Of a stretch of 64,000 nt of DNA, positions 8,544-15,939 are shown piece after piece (positions within the stretch are counted from its first letter, which is position 1; every line of letters starts with the position of its first letter). This stretch comes from Paenibacillus sp. FSL R5-0912 (GTDB taxonomy: Bacteria > Bacillota > Bacilli > Paenibacillales > Paenibacillaceae). The notes under the pieces were generated by a model. That model searched no databases and had not been told where the DNA came from. It saw nothing but the letters and a program-made list of their open reading frames with translations. The translations under genes and the position numbers were made by a program. The stretch is from the NCBI RefSeq assembly GCF_000758605.1, contig NZ_CP009282.1:5890001-5954000 (forward strand). Direction: 5' to 3'.

Positions 8544-8885
8544 TTAGAAACTTCCTCTCTGGGTACATTCTGATAAGAATATTTATTTAGATAAACTAAT
8601 TTATCTAATTTACTAACAACAGGCTTTATCCTTCTAAGAAAATAGTAATAATATTGTTGCCATCAGTCAATATATATTTATGTGAACAACGGAATTACAC
8701 TCTAAGGAAACGTATAAAAAGCTTATATATCAAGGAATTATGGCTTAAGGTACGCAACTTCCTAATAAAATAGGACCGCTGAATGAGTAATGCCATATTG
8801 TACAAAACCGTTTTATGTGATAATTTCAATTTATATTCTATCCCAAACCTTTATACGGGGTTCATTCTTTTAGGAGGAACTATTA
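8544..8885. other. Divergent kdgA-kdgK control region
   Basis: This AT-rich 342-base region has no gene. Besides the palindrome at 8587-8608 it contains a partial LacI/CcpA-like site around AAAACCGTTTTA (about 8806-8817). Promoters for both genes must lie here; I could not fix -35/-10 boxes with confidence. Confidence 0.6.
8587..8608. promoter_or_regulatory. Palindromic operator candidate for kdgA/kdgK (KdgR site)
   Basis: TTAGATAAA-ctaa-TTTATCTAA is a perfect 9-base inverted repeat with a 4-base centre. It lies 44-65 bases upstream of the kdgA ATG, where a LacI-family repressor such as KdgR would be expected to bind. The link to KdgR is inference. Confidence 0.65.
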
Positions 8886-9839
8886 ATGAGTAAACAGCTG
8901 GATGCAGTCACATTCGGGGAGCCTATGGCCATGTTCTACGCTAATGAAGCCGGCCCCTTGCATGAGGTTACTTCTTTCTCGAAAGCGCTGGCAGGCGCGG
9001 AGAGCAATGTGGCCATCGGATTGTCACGCCTGGAGCACCTGACCGGTTATGTGACCAAGCTTGGCGAAGACAACTTCGGCCAATTCATCGCCTTGGCGCT
9101 GAATAAAGAGAAAATTGATACGGACAGCATTACAACAACCAAGGAGTTCTCCACCGGCATGCTGATCAAATCCAAAGTGCTGACCGGAGATCCCAAGGTT
9201 GAATATTTCCGCAAAAATTCCGCCGCCTCCAAGCTGAGCCTGGCTGACTTCAACGAGGATTATTTCGCTTCTGCAGGTCATTTGCATGTGACCAGTATCT
9301 CTTCCGCCCTCTCGGCTTCCTGCCATGAGTTCTCGCTGCATGCCATGGAATTCATGAAGCAGCGCGGCAAAACCGTCTCGCTCGACCCGAATCTGCGCCC
9401 GACCCTCTGGCCGGACAAAGAAACCATGGTCAATACCATCAATGACCTGGCGACCCGCTGCGACTGGTTCCTGCCGGGACACGGTGAAGGCAGAATCCTG
9501 ACCGGCCTTGATACTCCGGAAGAGATTGCCGGTTATTATCTGGAACGCGGCGTATCCCTGGTTGTCATCAAGCTCGGTCCTGAAGGCGCTTATTACAAAA
9601 CGTCCACCGGTGAAGAAGGTTATGTGGACGGCTTCAAGGTGGAGCAGGTTGTGGATACAGTCGGCGCCGGAGACGGCTTCGCCGTTGGCGTAATCAGCGC
9701 CATGCTGGAGAAGCTGAGCGTAGCCCAAGCTGTGAAGCGCGGCAATGCGATCGGCGCGCTCGCCGTAATGTCGCCTGGTGATATGGATGGGCTTCCAACC
9801 CGTGACGGGCTGGAGAAATTCATGAACGCTGGCGTATAA
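8886..9839 (+). CDS. kdgK: 2-keto-3-deoxygluconate kinase (PfkB family)
   Basis: This enzyme phosphorylates KDG with ATP to KDPG, the substrate of the divergent kdgA product. The 317-residue protein shows PfkB (ribokinase-like) features: the N-terminal TFGEPMAMFYANE with GAESNVAIGLSRL, the central SLDPNLRPTLW, and the C-terminal signature DTVGAGDGFAVG, whose Asp is the catalytic base. An ideal TAGGAGGA ribosome binding site precedes the ATG. A strong hairpin terminator follows, so it appears to be transcribed alone. The regulator gene kdgR, usually adjacent, is about 2.3 kb downstream beyond an AT-rich islet. Confidence 0.93.
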   Translation: MSKQLDAVTFGEPMAMFYANEAGPLHEVTSFSKALAGAESNVAIGLSRLEHLTGYVTKLGEDNFGQFIALALNKEKIDTDSITTTKEFSTGMLIKSKVLTGDPKVEYFRKNSAASKLSLADFNEDYFASAGHLHVTSISSALSASCHEFSLHAMEFMKQRGKTVSLDPNLRPTLWPDKETMVNTINDLATRCDWFLPGHGEGRILTGLDTPEEIAGYYLERGVSLVVIKLGPEGAYYKTSTGEEGYVDGFKVEQVVDTVGAGDGFAVGVISAMLEKLSVAQAVKRGNAIGALAVMSPGDMDGLPTRDGLEKFMNAGV

Positions 9840-10173
9840 TAGGCAGTTATCTGAAGCTGCCAGAACAGCCTCCCCCAGAGAAGTGTGATACAGCAAACAA
9901 GGGTGCCCAGGAGCCAGGCTAATGGCTTGGGGCACCCTTGTTTGGCAGAGCGGGATTGCGGCAGCTGCTATGAAATGGCGGCATCACGCCCAAGCAGTAT
10001 CGTTGCGGACTGGAGAGACGTTATTCCGGCGATTCCGGCGATTCCGGCCATTCCGCTTACCTAACGGACTCAGTGCAGTTAGAATAAAATATGTCAAGGT
10101 ACCGTTTTATTAATCAACTAACAGGAAACGTTTGTTCAATACATTTATTCATTCAATTACCTTGGAGGTTACC
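9840..10173. other. Intergenic region after kdgK
   Basis: This 334-base stretch holds the kdgK terminator and, further on, an AT-rich start of the accessory islet. No gene seen. Confidence 0.55.
9894..9944 (+). terminator. kdgK terminator
   Basis: CAAACAAGGGTGCCC pairs with GGGCACCCTTGTTTG, a perfect 15-base stem beyond the kdgK stop. The T-rich part (TTGTTT) lies within the stem end rather than after it. Confidence 0.75.
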
Positions 10174-10602
10174 ATGATAACTAATGAAGCGATGTCTACA
10201 CTATTGCTTAAAACCAAACCTTCAGGGGCTAGTAATAACCATGAATACGCCCATTTTGTTGAATGGAATGGCTGTATTTTAATTAGTTGTTTTGCAAGAG
10301 ATTTACCGAGTAGTTTCGATAAAACAACTTACTCAGACCGTACAGACTGCGAGACATCGATAAACCACTTGCACTTGGAGAACCTCTCTATAGCATTAGA
10401 ATTAATTGACGTATGGGAAAAGATACTCCGTCGTAACTTCGCAGGGGAAGAATTTAATATTGTAGTTACTTGTGAACCTGATGGTAAAGAAGCTGTTGCT
10501 CGTTTTTATCAGCTAAGACCGGAGGAAGTTACCTGGTTGAATGAAGAAAATGATCTCGAGAATTATAACCATGAAGCAATACTTCTTCTAAAGGTGCATT
10601 AA
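10174..10602 (+). CDS. Hypothetical protein, accessory islet
   Basis: The 142-residue protein was not recognised. It starts MITNEAMSTLLLKTKPSG and has an acidic C-terminal half. TTGGAGG lies seven bases before the ATG at 10174, which is why an upstream in-frame ATG is rejected. The coding sequence is visibly AT-richer than the kdg genes. It is the first of three small genes in an islet between kdgK and kdgR and is followed by a copy of a recurrent motif (TAAAGGGAAACG). Genes of this size and character are often immunity or stress proteins, but nothing here proves that. Confidence 0.65.
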   Translation: MITNEAMSTLLLKTKPSGASNNHEYAHFVEWNGCILISCFARDLPSSFDKTTYSDRTDCETSINHLHLENLSIALELIDVWEKILRRNFAGEEFNIVVTCEPDGKEAVARFYQLRPEEVTWLNEENDLENYNHEAILLLKVH

Positions 10603-10604
10603 CC

Positions 10605-10621
10605 TAAAGGGAAACGAGAGC
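10605..10621 (+). repeat. Islet motif copy 1
   Basis: TAAAGGGAAACGAGAGC directly follows the stop of the upstream small gene. Related copies lie at 10952, 11186 and 11949. Confidence 0.5.
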
Positions 10622-10663
10622 ACCACGACATGATGGCAACGTCACTTTGGGGAGAGATATGCG

Positions 10664-10954
10664 TTGGTTCGATTTCATTTTAAGACAACCCAAGAATCAG
10701 AAAGTTTCTGTTTGGAAATAGTCTGCTACATGATTGAGGAGTTTGGTATCTCGGAGGAAGAGGCTGTCGACAGGATAAATGATATGTGGGAAGGAGTCAA
10801 CTGGAATGATGATATCGAATCCGAAAATTATGATTTAAGATATCATGAGCATCCGAAAGACTGGGCGTGTATTATTTATTTTGGACATGAGTCACAATGG
10901 TGGAGAAAAGAGAAACCTGAATTAACTCCACGACCCTATAAAAAGTTGCGCTAA
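10664..10954 (+). CDS. Hypothetical protein, acidic, accessory islet
   Basis: The 96-residue acidic protein contains MIEEFGISEEEAVDRINDMWEG and a Trp-rich C-terminal part (ESQWWRKEKPELTPRP). I recall similar small proteins in Bacillus and Paenibacillus genomes but know no function. Translation most likely starts at TTG (10664), with GGGGAGA about ten bases upstream. An out-of-frame ATG five bases earlier opens a frame of only 20 codons. The stop codon is fused to an islet motif copy, and a terminator follows. Base composition is AT-rich like its neighbours. Confidence 0.6.
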   Translation: MVRFHFKTTQESESFCLEIVCYMIEEFGISEEEAVDRINDMWEGVNWNDDIESENYDLRYHEHPKDWACIIYFGHESQWWRKEKPELTPRPYKKLR

Positions 10955-10975
10955 CGGAGAACGATAGCTCAATAA
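10952..10975 (+). repeat. Islet motif copy 2 overlapping a stop codon
   Basis: The site begins with the TAA stop of the upstream gene (TAACGGAGAACGATAGC) and ends TCAATAA. It aligns at 18 of 24 positions with the copy at 11186-11209 read on the minus strand. Confidence 0.55.
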
Positions 10976-10982
10976 TACCAAG

Positions 10983-11014
10983 AAAGCAGCTGATTCATGT
11001 GATCGGCTGCTTTT
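10983..11014 (+). terminator. Terminator after the small acidic gene
   Basis: AAAGCAGCTGATC-like arms pair with GATCGGCTGCTTT, followed by TTG. It lies about 30 bases past the stop codon and directly after islet motif copy 2. Confidence 0.75.
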
Positions 11015-11136
11015 GTTCAATTAAAGGGCAGGACATTTAGTTGAACAAGAGAAGTGGAGGTTTTATGTCGCATTTGACGCATATTGCTCACTAGTGATTT
11101 CCAAAAGAGAGCTCGTTTTGAGGGACCCAATATAAT

Positions 11137-11186
11137 AACCAACAGCTGTCTTAAACTGATACATAAAGTTTAGACAACTGTTGGTT
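11137..11186 (-). terminator. Terminator of the CPT-like gene
   Basis: On the minus strand an arm beginning AACCAACAGTTGTC pairs with one ending GACAGCTGTTGGTT across a short loop, about 20 pairs with mismatches. It is followed by ATTATATT and abuts islet motif copy 3. Confidence 0.75.
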
Positions 11187-11209
11187 TATTGAAATAACGT
11201 TTCCCTTTA
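11186..11209 (-). repeat. Islet motif copy 3
   Basis: Read on the minus strand the site is TAAAGGGAAACGTTAT followed by TTCAATAA. It lies about 30 bases downstream of the CPT-like gene and directly before its terminator, the same arrangement as copy 2. Confidence 0.55.
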
Positions 11210-11238
11210 GTGGAATGTGCGGCTCTGAGTAAAGAAAT

Positions 11239-11760
11239 TCATATTTTTTCTGCAAATATACTTTTTAATATCAAATCTGCACATTCTTCGGAGGTGTTTA
11301 AATGAGTGTTGACAGTACAATTATATTGGATATCTTTTGCCATGATTTTATGTTGCCACTCAGATTGATCTTCAGTTCTATTTTCTCTTACAATATTTCT
11401 CTGACGGCAAATATCTAAAGGGCAAAATACTTCAACAATGAATAGTGGGTGCTCAGAAAATATATTCTTCACTTTTTCATAATGTGGTTTCAACTCAGGT
11501 CTTTCTACCATAATGCCATCAATAAGAACATTTTTCCCATGGTCAGAAAATAATTTAGCTGTATGATACATCATGATAATTGCTTCACTTAAATACTTCC
11601 AATAATCTTCACGGAGATAACGTTCACCTATCATTTCTTCAAAAAGGTCATTAGCAACAACATAAAAAAATTCGTTCGATTTTAACTGTAAAGCATCTAC
11701 TATTGATGTTTTTCCAGCACTTGTAACACCGTTTAAAAATACGATTTTACCTCTGTCCAT
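11239..11760 (-). CDS. Chloramphenicol phosphotransferase-like P-loop kinase
   Basis: The 173-residue protein begins MDRGKIVFLNGVTSAGKTSI; residues 11-19 are a Walker A motif of the GxTSxGKT(S/T) type typical of the CPT-like family. Later LIDGIMVERPEL and FCPLDICRQRNIVREN fit the family fold (Asp in the base/substrate region, Arg-rich lid). Members phosphorylate chloramphenicol or unknown small substrates, so antibiotic resistance cannot be assumed. The gene is AT-rich, has its own terminator, and sits in the islet between kdgK and kdgR on the opposite strand to the other two islet genes. Confidence 0.82.
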   Translation of the reverse strand: MDRGKIVFLNGVTSAGKTSIVDALQLKSNEFFYVVANDLFEEMIGERYLREDYWKYLSEAIIMMYHTAKLFSDHGKNVLIDGIMVERPELKPHYEKVKNIFSEHPLFIVEVFCPLDICRQRNIVRENRTEDQSEWQHKIMAKDIQYNCTVNTHLNTSEECADLILKSIFAEKI

Positions 11761-11948
11761 TCTTTCAATACTCCTTAGTAGTTAAATTAATTCCATTTTA
11801 ACATTGAAATCAAAAGTTTGGAAATAAAAAACAAATAGAATATAACTATACTCCCCGTTCGCTAAAGAAGATCTTTCATCGACTCGAGAGTCATAGTGAT
11901 CGTTGCACAGTACGAAGATATTCTGTAATAAAAGAAAGCGTGCTTATT

Positions 11949-11970
11949 CAACGGGGAACGATAGCAATAA
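11949..11970 (+). repeat. Islet motif copy 4
   Basis: CAACGGGGAACGATAGC followed by AATAA matches copy 2 apart from a short gap. A hairpin terminator follows directly. Confidence 0.5.
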
Positions 11971-11997
11971 ACCGCCTTTTCAACGAAGGCGGTTTCT
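11968..11997 (+). terminator. Orphan terminator after islet motif copy 4
   Basis: AACCGCCTT pairs with AAGGCGGTT and is followed by TCTTAT. No plus-strand gene lies directly upstream. Confidence 0.7.
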
Positions 11998-12036
11998 TAT
12001 GGTTAAATATCAACATTAGAATTTAACATAGCCAAT

Positions 12037-12085
12037 AAAAAAGGAGCGCCCCATGAAGCCACAGGGCTTAAAGGACGCTCCTTTT
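12037..12085 (-). terminator. kdgR intrinsic terminator
   Basis: On the minus strand AAAAGGAGCG pairs with CGCTCCTTTT, with an inner AAGCC/GGCTT pairing, followed by TTTTATT. It starts 24 bases past the kdgR stop codon. Confidence 0.85.
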
Positions 12086-12108
12086 GGTACAATCGTTTAT
12101 AAACCGTT

Positions 12109-13134
12109 TTATTTCTTCAGCACTGGCGGGCGGACCGACTGGCCCTGCTGCAGCGAAGGCGGAAAACGGTAGGTAATCGGCACAGAGCCGTCCGCATCGT
12201 TGATCAGGGAGAGCATAATCTTCGCAGCCTGCATGCCCATCTCATAAGCCGGCTGGCGGATCGTAGTGATGTCCGGATTATAGATCCGGGCGAACTCAGC
12301 ATCGTCAATCCCGATGACGGACAGCTGGCCGGGAATGGCAATGGCATTACGGTTCGCGTACTTAAGGATCTCGCCCAGTACAAGATCATTGGCGGCAATC
12401 AGCGCTGTCGGCGGCTGGGGAAGCCGCAGCAGCTCATCAAGTGCGGTGGCGATTTCTTCCCGCGGCACACTGCGCATATAGGTATCCTGCAGCGGCAGGC
12501 CTGCTTCCTCCATAGCCTTTTTGTATCCGCTCATCCGCTCTTTGCGCGGGGTAATAGCGTTCAGGCCAAGCGGCAATGACAAAATGGCGACTGCTTCATG
12601 CCTGTGCTTGGTCAGCTCCCTGACCGCTGTCTTCACCGCCATCTCGTTATCGAGCAGCAGGCTCTGGGTCGAGATCCCGTCTACCAGCCGGTCCATGAAG
12701 ACCAGCGGGTATTCCGCTTCAATCAGCTTAATGTATGGCGCAGGCTGATCTCCGGTCGGGAAAATAATCAGACCGTCCACCTGGCGGGCGACCAGGGTCT
12801 CCACATAAGTATTCTCCTTATCCGCATTCTCGTCAGCGTTGCAGATAATGACCTGAATTCCGTGGCGCTGCAGCTCATTCTCAATCGCCCGGATACACTG
12901 GATGGACAGCGAGTAATCAATATTGGCCACAATAATACCCACCATATGCGTACGGTTCTGCTTCAGGCTGCGGGCCAGTCCATTCGGCTGGTAGTTAAGC
13001 TCATCAATAACCTCAGCGATACGCTGTCTGGTCGCTTCACTCATATATTTGAACCGTTTATTCAAAAATTGCGAAACTGTGCTTTTCGATACGCCCGCTT
13101 TCTGGGCCACATCTTCTATGGTCAGCTTTTTCAT
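12109..13134 (-). CDS. kdgR: LacI-family regulator, probable KdgR
   Basis: The 341-residue protein has the LacI helix-turn-helix at its N-terminus (MKKLTIEDVAQKAGVSKSTVSQFLNKR), the hinge-helix region (YQPNGLARSLKQ) and a periplasmic-binding-like effector domain ending with IDDAEFARIYNPDITTIRQP. The N-terminus, notably VSQFLN followed by an aromatic-Met segment, resembles B. subtilis KdgR, and kdgK/kdgA are nearby, so repression of KDG metabolism is the likely role. It is separated from kdgK by the AT-rich islet. The identity as KdgR is inferred from similarity and location. Confidence 0.8.
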   Translation of the reverse strand: MKKLTIEDVAQKAGVSKSTVSQFLNKRFKYMSEATRQRIAEVIDELNYQPNGLARSLKQNRTHMVGIIVANIDYSLSIQCIRAIENELQRHGIQVIICNADENADKENTYVETLVARQVDGLIIFPTGDQPAPYIKLIEAEYPLVFMDRLVDGISTQSLLLDNEMAVKTAVRELTKHRHEAVAILSLPLGLNAITPRKERMSGYKKAMEEAGLPLQDTYMRSVPREEIATALDELLRLPQPPTALIAANDLVLGEILKYANRNAIAIPGQLSVIGIDDAEFARIYNPDITTIRQPAYEMGMQAAKIMLSLINDADGSVPITYRFPPSLQQGQSVRPPVLKK

Positions 13135-14041
13135 TTACCCCGCCCCACTCTTCTATATAGAACCAGATCTAGTTGTTACATTACCACTAAGATTACCTAG
13201 TGATAAACGGAGAAAAACTTTACTTTCTGATATTACCAAAAAGTATAGCTTTTTTTTAGTAAATTATCTAGAGGAATTGAGCTGAGGGCGCGAAAATTGG
13301 AACTATGCGGTGTCGAAGGCTAGGGAAAGGCGATTCGGGATTGGGTGGATAGTGCCGGGGCATTAGCGGCGGGCAGGCGATGGCGATTGGCTAAAGAGAG
13401 TGGGCTAGCAGTGAAACATTACGATTGTGATTGCGGGTAGCAGATGGTGTGATATTGGGGTCGGCGGCCGGTATGGGCCAGTGGCGTGATATTGATGATC
13501 GGCTTGAGGTAGAAGACAAAGGGCGAACTTACTAAAAAGCGCAGCCAGCATGATAGGATCGGACTGAGATGCGCTTATATTCTCAAAAATCATCATTTCG
13601 CCGTGCTTGCGGACTCCATGGCTCTTATTCACTGTAAGTCACCCAAAAACTGCGCAATTGGGAAACAATAAGCGCACTCCAGTCCGCAAGAGTGGTCAAA
13701 TGTGCCAAATAGAGATAATAAGCGCTTTACAGTCCGTAAGGGATAGGAGTTTGGGAGCAAACCGCAGAATGTGAGAAGCTGGGGTGCTGAAGTGCTGGGG
13801 GCTAGAAATCTGAAAATCCGGATATCAGGAGTTGGGGCTTGAAAATTTGGATAATTTAGGAAATTAGGGGTTTGGGAGCAAAAAGAAGAGGTCCCCCGTA
13901 ATCTCACCGGGCTTCCTCCTGCATCTCCTCGCATGCGTCAGCTCCGGAGCCTCGGGCAGCATCAGTCGACATCTAAGGCAGCACCAAGCTCCAACTCGCG
14001 CAATTCATAAATGCTCAATTTCCTTTTTGGGCTGGTGCAAC
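13135..14041. other. Long gene-free region between kdgR and the second anti-sigma gene
   Basis: No convincing gene is visible in 907 bases. The first part (to about 13260) is AT-rich and should hold the kdgR promoter; the rest is G-rich, low-complexity sequence. Two open frames on the minus strand lack ribosome binding sites and family features. Repeated words (TTTGGGAGCAAA, AATAAGCGC...CAGTCCG) mark it as repeat-derived. Confidence 0.6.
13560..13750. repeat. Interspersed repeat with AATAAGCGC...CAGTCCG(C/T)AAG units
   Basis: Two direct copies of AATAAGCGC followed by CAGTCCG(C/T)AAG occur at about 13667-13690 and 13710-13740. An inverted relative (GCGCTTAT ... CTTGCGGACT) lies at about 13570-13615. 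The element looks like a short intergenic repeat family. Confidence 0.55.
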
Positions 14042-15157
14042 TCAATGTCCGTACACCATGCTCTGCCAATCGGAGTCGGAATACCACTTCCGGCCGAGGA
14101 GGATCGCTACTTCCGCTTTACGTTTTGTCCCGTTCACTTCATAAGTAGCCGTCTGCTGCTGCCCCTGAATGTCCATGCCGATCTTGCTGTCCACGTCCTG
14201 AATTCCGCCTGTTGCCATGTCGTATAGCCGGCCATGGACGTCGTAACCGTTATGACTATTGTCGCTATAATAGACGAGCAACATATTATCATTCACTTTA
14301 TCGATTGCAAGATAAGATCTGTATTCGAAGTGTTCATTCTTCAAAGTAAACAGATCAACCGGCGTAACGGTCTCACCGGCTGCGGCCGCAGTTACGTTAA
14401 CGGCTGAGAGTTTTACCGGGGTTCTGATTCCGCCCTTGCCTAACGTATATGTGCTGCTGGTCATAACCACATGATCGCCGCCGGCAAAGATTACGCCTAA
14501 TTCGTAATAGCTCTGCGAACCTCCCGCATAGAGCGGAAGGGTATAGATCCGCTTTGCCGTAGCTTCTGATAGCTCAGGCTGACCCTTTGGAGACAGATAT
14601 AATGTGTAAGGCTCAGTAGGATGTGTGTATTTGGGCTTACTGTAATTTACCATTGGCGGCGGAGGCGACCAGACAATTCCGGCTGATGTCTCGATGGCAT
14701 GCGCTTTTGTCTTATCTCTGTTCGAAGGCAGCGGCATGTAATACTTCATCCCGCCAAACTCAAATTCCACAGAGCCAATCGGCGGATTGTAAGATTGCGG
14801 CGATGCGGAAGAAGTGGCTGCAGGAGATGCCGAAGGCTGAACTGCCGCTGCACCAGAACTTTGGTTGAAGATCGCCGCCAGCTGCCCCATCGGATTGCTG
14901 TCCCCCCATTGTCCGAACGGCCAGAGCAGCACGCCGAACAGCAGGACCGCTGCCAGTCCTCCCAAGCCTGCTATACGCCCGAACCGTTGGCGCTGCCCGC
15001 TTTTTCCCGAAGAACGCTTCTCGGCAGCCTGTTCGATCCGCGCCATTAGCTGTGGTGTAAAGCCCGGCTCGGCCAGTGGGTTGCGTCCAGCTTTGTCATA
15101 CCAGTCCTTCGTCCCGCTCATCACATGTACTTGTTCGTCCCCGTACTCTCTCTTCAC
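14042..15157 (-). CDS. Putative membrane anti-sigma factor for the second ECF sigma
   Basis: The 371-residue protein has a cytoplasmic N-terminal part (about 1-60, with NPLAEPGFTPQLMARIEQAAEKR), one transmembrane segment (about 62-80), a Ser/Ala/Pro linker and a long extracytoplasmic domain. No H-x3-C-x2-C zinc motif is present, so it is not a ZAS-type anti-sigma. The call rests on topology and on the 4-base overlap with the ECF sigma gene just upstream. The ectodomain (EFEFGGMKYYMPLPSN, LYLSPKGQPELSE, GRLYDMATGGIQDVD) was not recognised and may sense an envelope signal. Confidence 0.7.
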   Translation of the reverse strand: MKREYGDEQVHVMSGTKDWYDKAGRNPLAEPGFTPQLMARIEQAAEKRSSGKSGQRQRFGRIAGLGGLAAVLLFGVLLWPFGQWGDSNPMGQLAAIFNQSSGAAAVQPSASPAATSSASPQSYNPPIGSVEFEFGGMKYYMPLPSNRDKTKAHAIETSAGIVWSPPPPMVNYSKPKYTHPTEPYTLYLSPKGQPELSEATAKRIYTLPLYAGGSQSYYELGVIFAGGDHVVMTSSTYTLGKGGIRTPVKLSAVNVTAAAAGETVTPVDLFTLKNEHFEYRSYLAIDKVNDNMLLVYYSDNSHNGYDVHGRLYDMATGGIQDVDSKIGMDIQGQQQTATYEVNGTKRKAEVAILLGRKWYSDSDWQSMVYGH

Positions 15158-15690
15158 AGGTCTTCCTCCTTTATCGCCGTTCTCACTTTATTTCTGGCCC
15201 GGCCCAGCCGGGATTTGACGGTCCCCTGCGCGATACCGAGCAGAGCGGACATTTCCGCTACTGATAAGTCCTGCTGAATATCCAGCACAAGCACCTCTCT
15301 GTACTTATCCGGCAGCTCCATAATGATCTCCCAGATACGGCTCACATATTGATTGCCGATGGCCTCTTTTTCAGCAGACAGGGCTGCTCCAGTATTCTGA
15401 TGATTACCTAGCGGAGCAAATTTCCGCCAGAAGCTGTTCCGCCTCCAGCTGAACGCGGTGTTGCGCGTGATGGTCAGCAGCCAGGTTTTCAAAGTGGCCT
15501 GGCCCCGGTACTTGCCGACACTCTTATATGCCTTAAGGAATACCTCCTGACTGATGTCACTCGCCTGCTCCCGGCTGCGGGTCAAGAAAAAAGCATAGTT
15601 CCACACATCCGGGCCGTAAGTCTCCATCATTTCCCGCAGGGTCATGGACGGAGCGATGGTCACGCTATAAGGCATCTCTCTACTTTGCAT
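15154..15690 (-). CDS. ECF-family RNA polymerase sigma factor
   Basis: The 178-residue protein carries region 2 (YAFFLTRSREQASDISQEVFLKAYKSVGKYRG, then LKTWLLTITRNTAFSWRR) and region 4 (LPDKYREVLVLDIQQDLSVAEMSALL and GIAQGTVKSRLGRARNKVR). GAGGGGAGAG precedes the ATG. The next gene, a putative anti-sigma, overlaps by 4 bases. A candidate self-promoter with GGAACC and GTCTAA boxes lies just upstream. It is clearly different from the first ECF factor in the window and its regulon is unknown. Confidence 0.9.
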   Translation of the reverse strand: MQSREMPYSVTIAPSMTLREMMETYGPDVWNYAFFLTRSREQASDISQEVFLKAYKSVGKYRGQATLKTWLLTITRNTAFSWRRNSFWRKFAPLGNHQNTGAALSAEKEAIGNQYVSRIWEIIMELPDKYREVLVLDIQQDLSVAEMSALLGIAQGTVKSRLGRARNKVRTAIKEEDL

Positions 15691-15714
15691 GCTTCACTCT
15701 CCCCTCTCGCCCAA

Positions 15715-15742
15715 TTAGACTCAGCAGATCAGAAACGGTTCC
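15715..15742 (-). promoter_or_regulatory. Candidate ECF autoregulatory promoter
   Basis: On the minus strand GGAACC (15742-15737) and GTCTAA (15720-15715) are separated by 16 bases. This is the classic GGAAC/GTC layout of ECF promoters, 25 bases upstream of the sigma start codon. Confidence 0.6.
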
Positions 15743-15808
15743 CAGTAAACCCCATATTCATGCAAAAAAATTATTTGTACATAAGAGATGCATACGATTG
15801 TCCTCAAA

Positions 15809-15850
15809 TTTACGTTAAAAAAATTTATTTTTTACGTTGTTTTTTACGTT
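15809..15850. promoter_or_regulatory. Triple TTTACGTT repeat upstream of LacI-type gene
   Basis: Three direct copies of TTTACGTT begin at about 15809, 15831 and 15843 in a T-rich tract between the divergent ECF sigma and LacI-type genes. They could be regulator binding sites or a promoter-proximal feature of the regulator gene. Confidence 0.4.
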
Positions 15851-15939
15851 TTTTATCGTAGATTCCTATGGAATGGATGATTATAATAACAGTGCCGGAA
15901 GCGATATACTGCGGCAGCACGATAAAGCGGGGGATTCTT

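Larger units (their letters stand above)
11761..12108. other. Gene-poor end of the islet
   Basis: This 348-base stretch holds islet motif copy 4 and a plus-strand terminator with no gene in front of them, plus the kdgR terminator. A partial motif (CTCCCCGTTCGCTAAAG) lies near 11850. It may be what remains of a deleted gene unit. Confidence 0.5.

Noticed and set aside
8806..8817. cre site before kdgK
   Set aside because: AAAACCGTTTTA matches only the centre of the consensus; the outer TG and CA positions fail.
11239..11760. Chloramphenicol resistance gene
   Set aside because: Only the P-loop kinase family can be supported; activity on chloramphenicol cannot be read from this sequence.
13405..13632. 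Minus-strand open frame of 75 codons
   Set aside because: Same repeat-derived region; no start signal and an unlikely composition.
13629..13934. Minus-strand open frame of about 100 codons
   Set aside because: It lies in repeat-derived low-complexity DNA, lacks a ribosome binding site and has no protein-like features.
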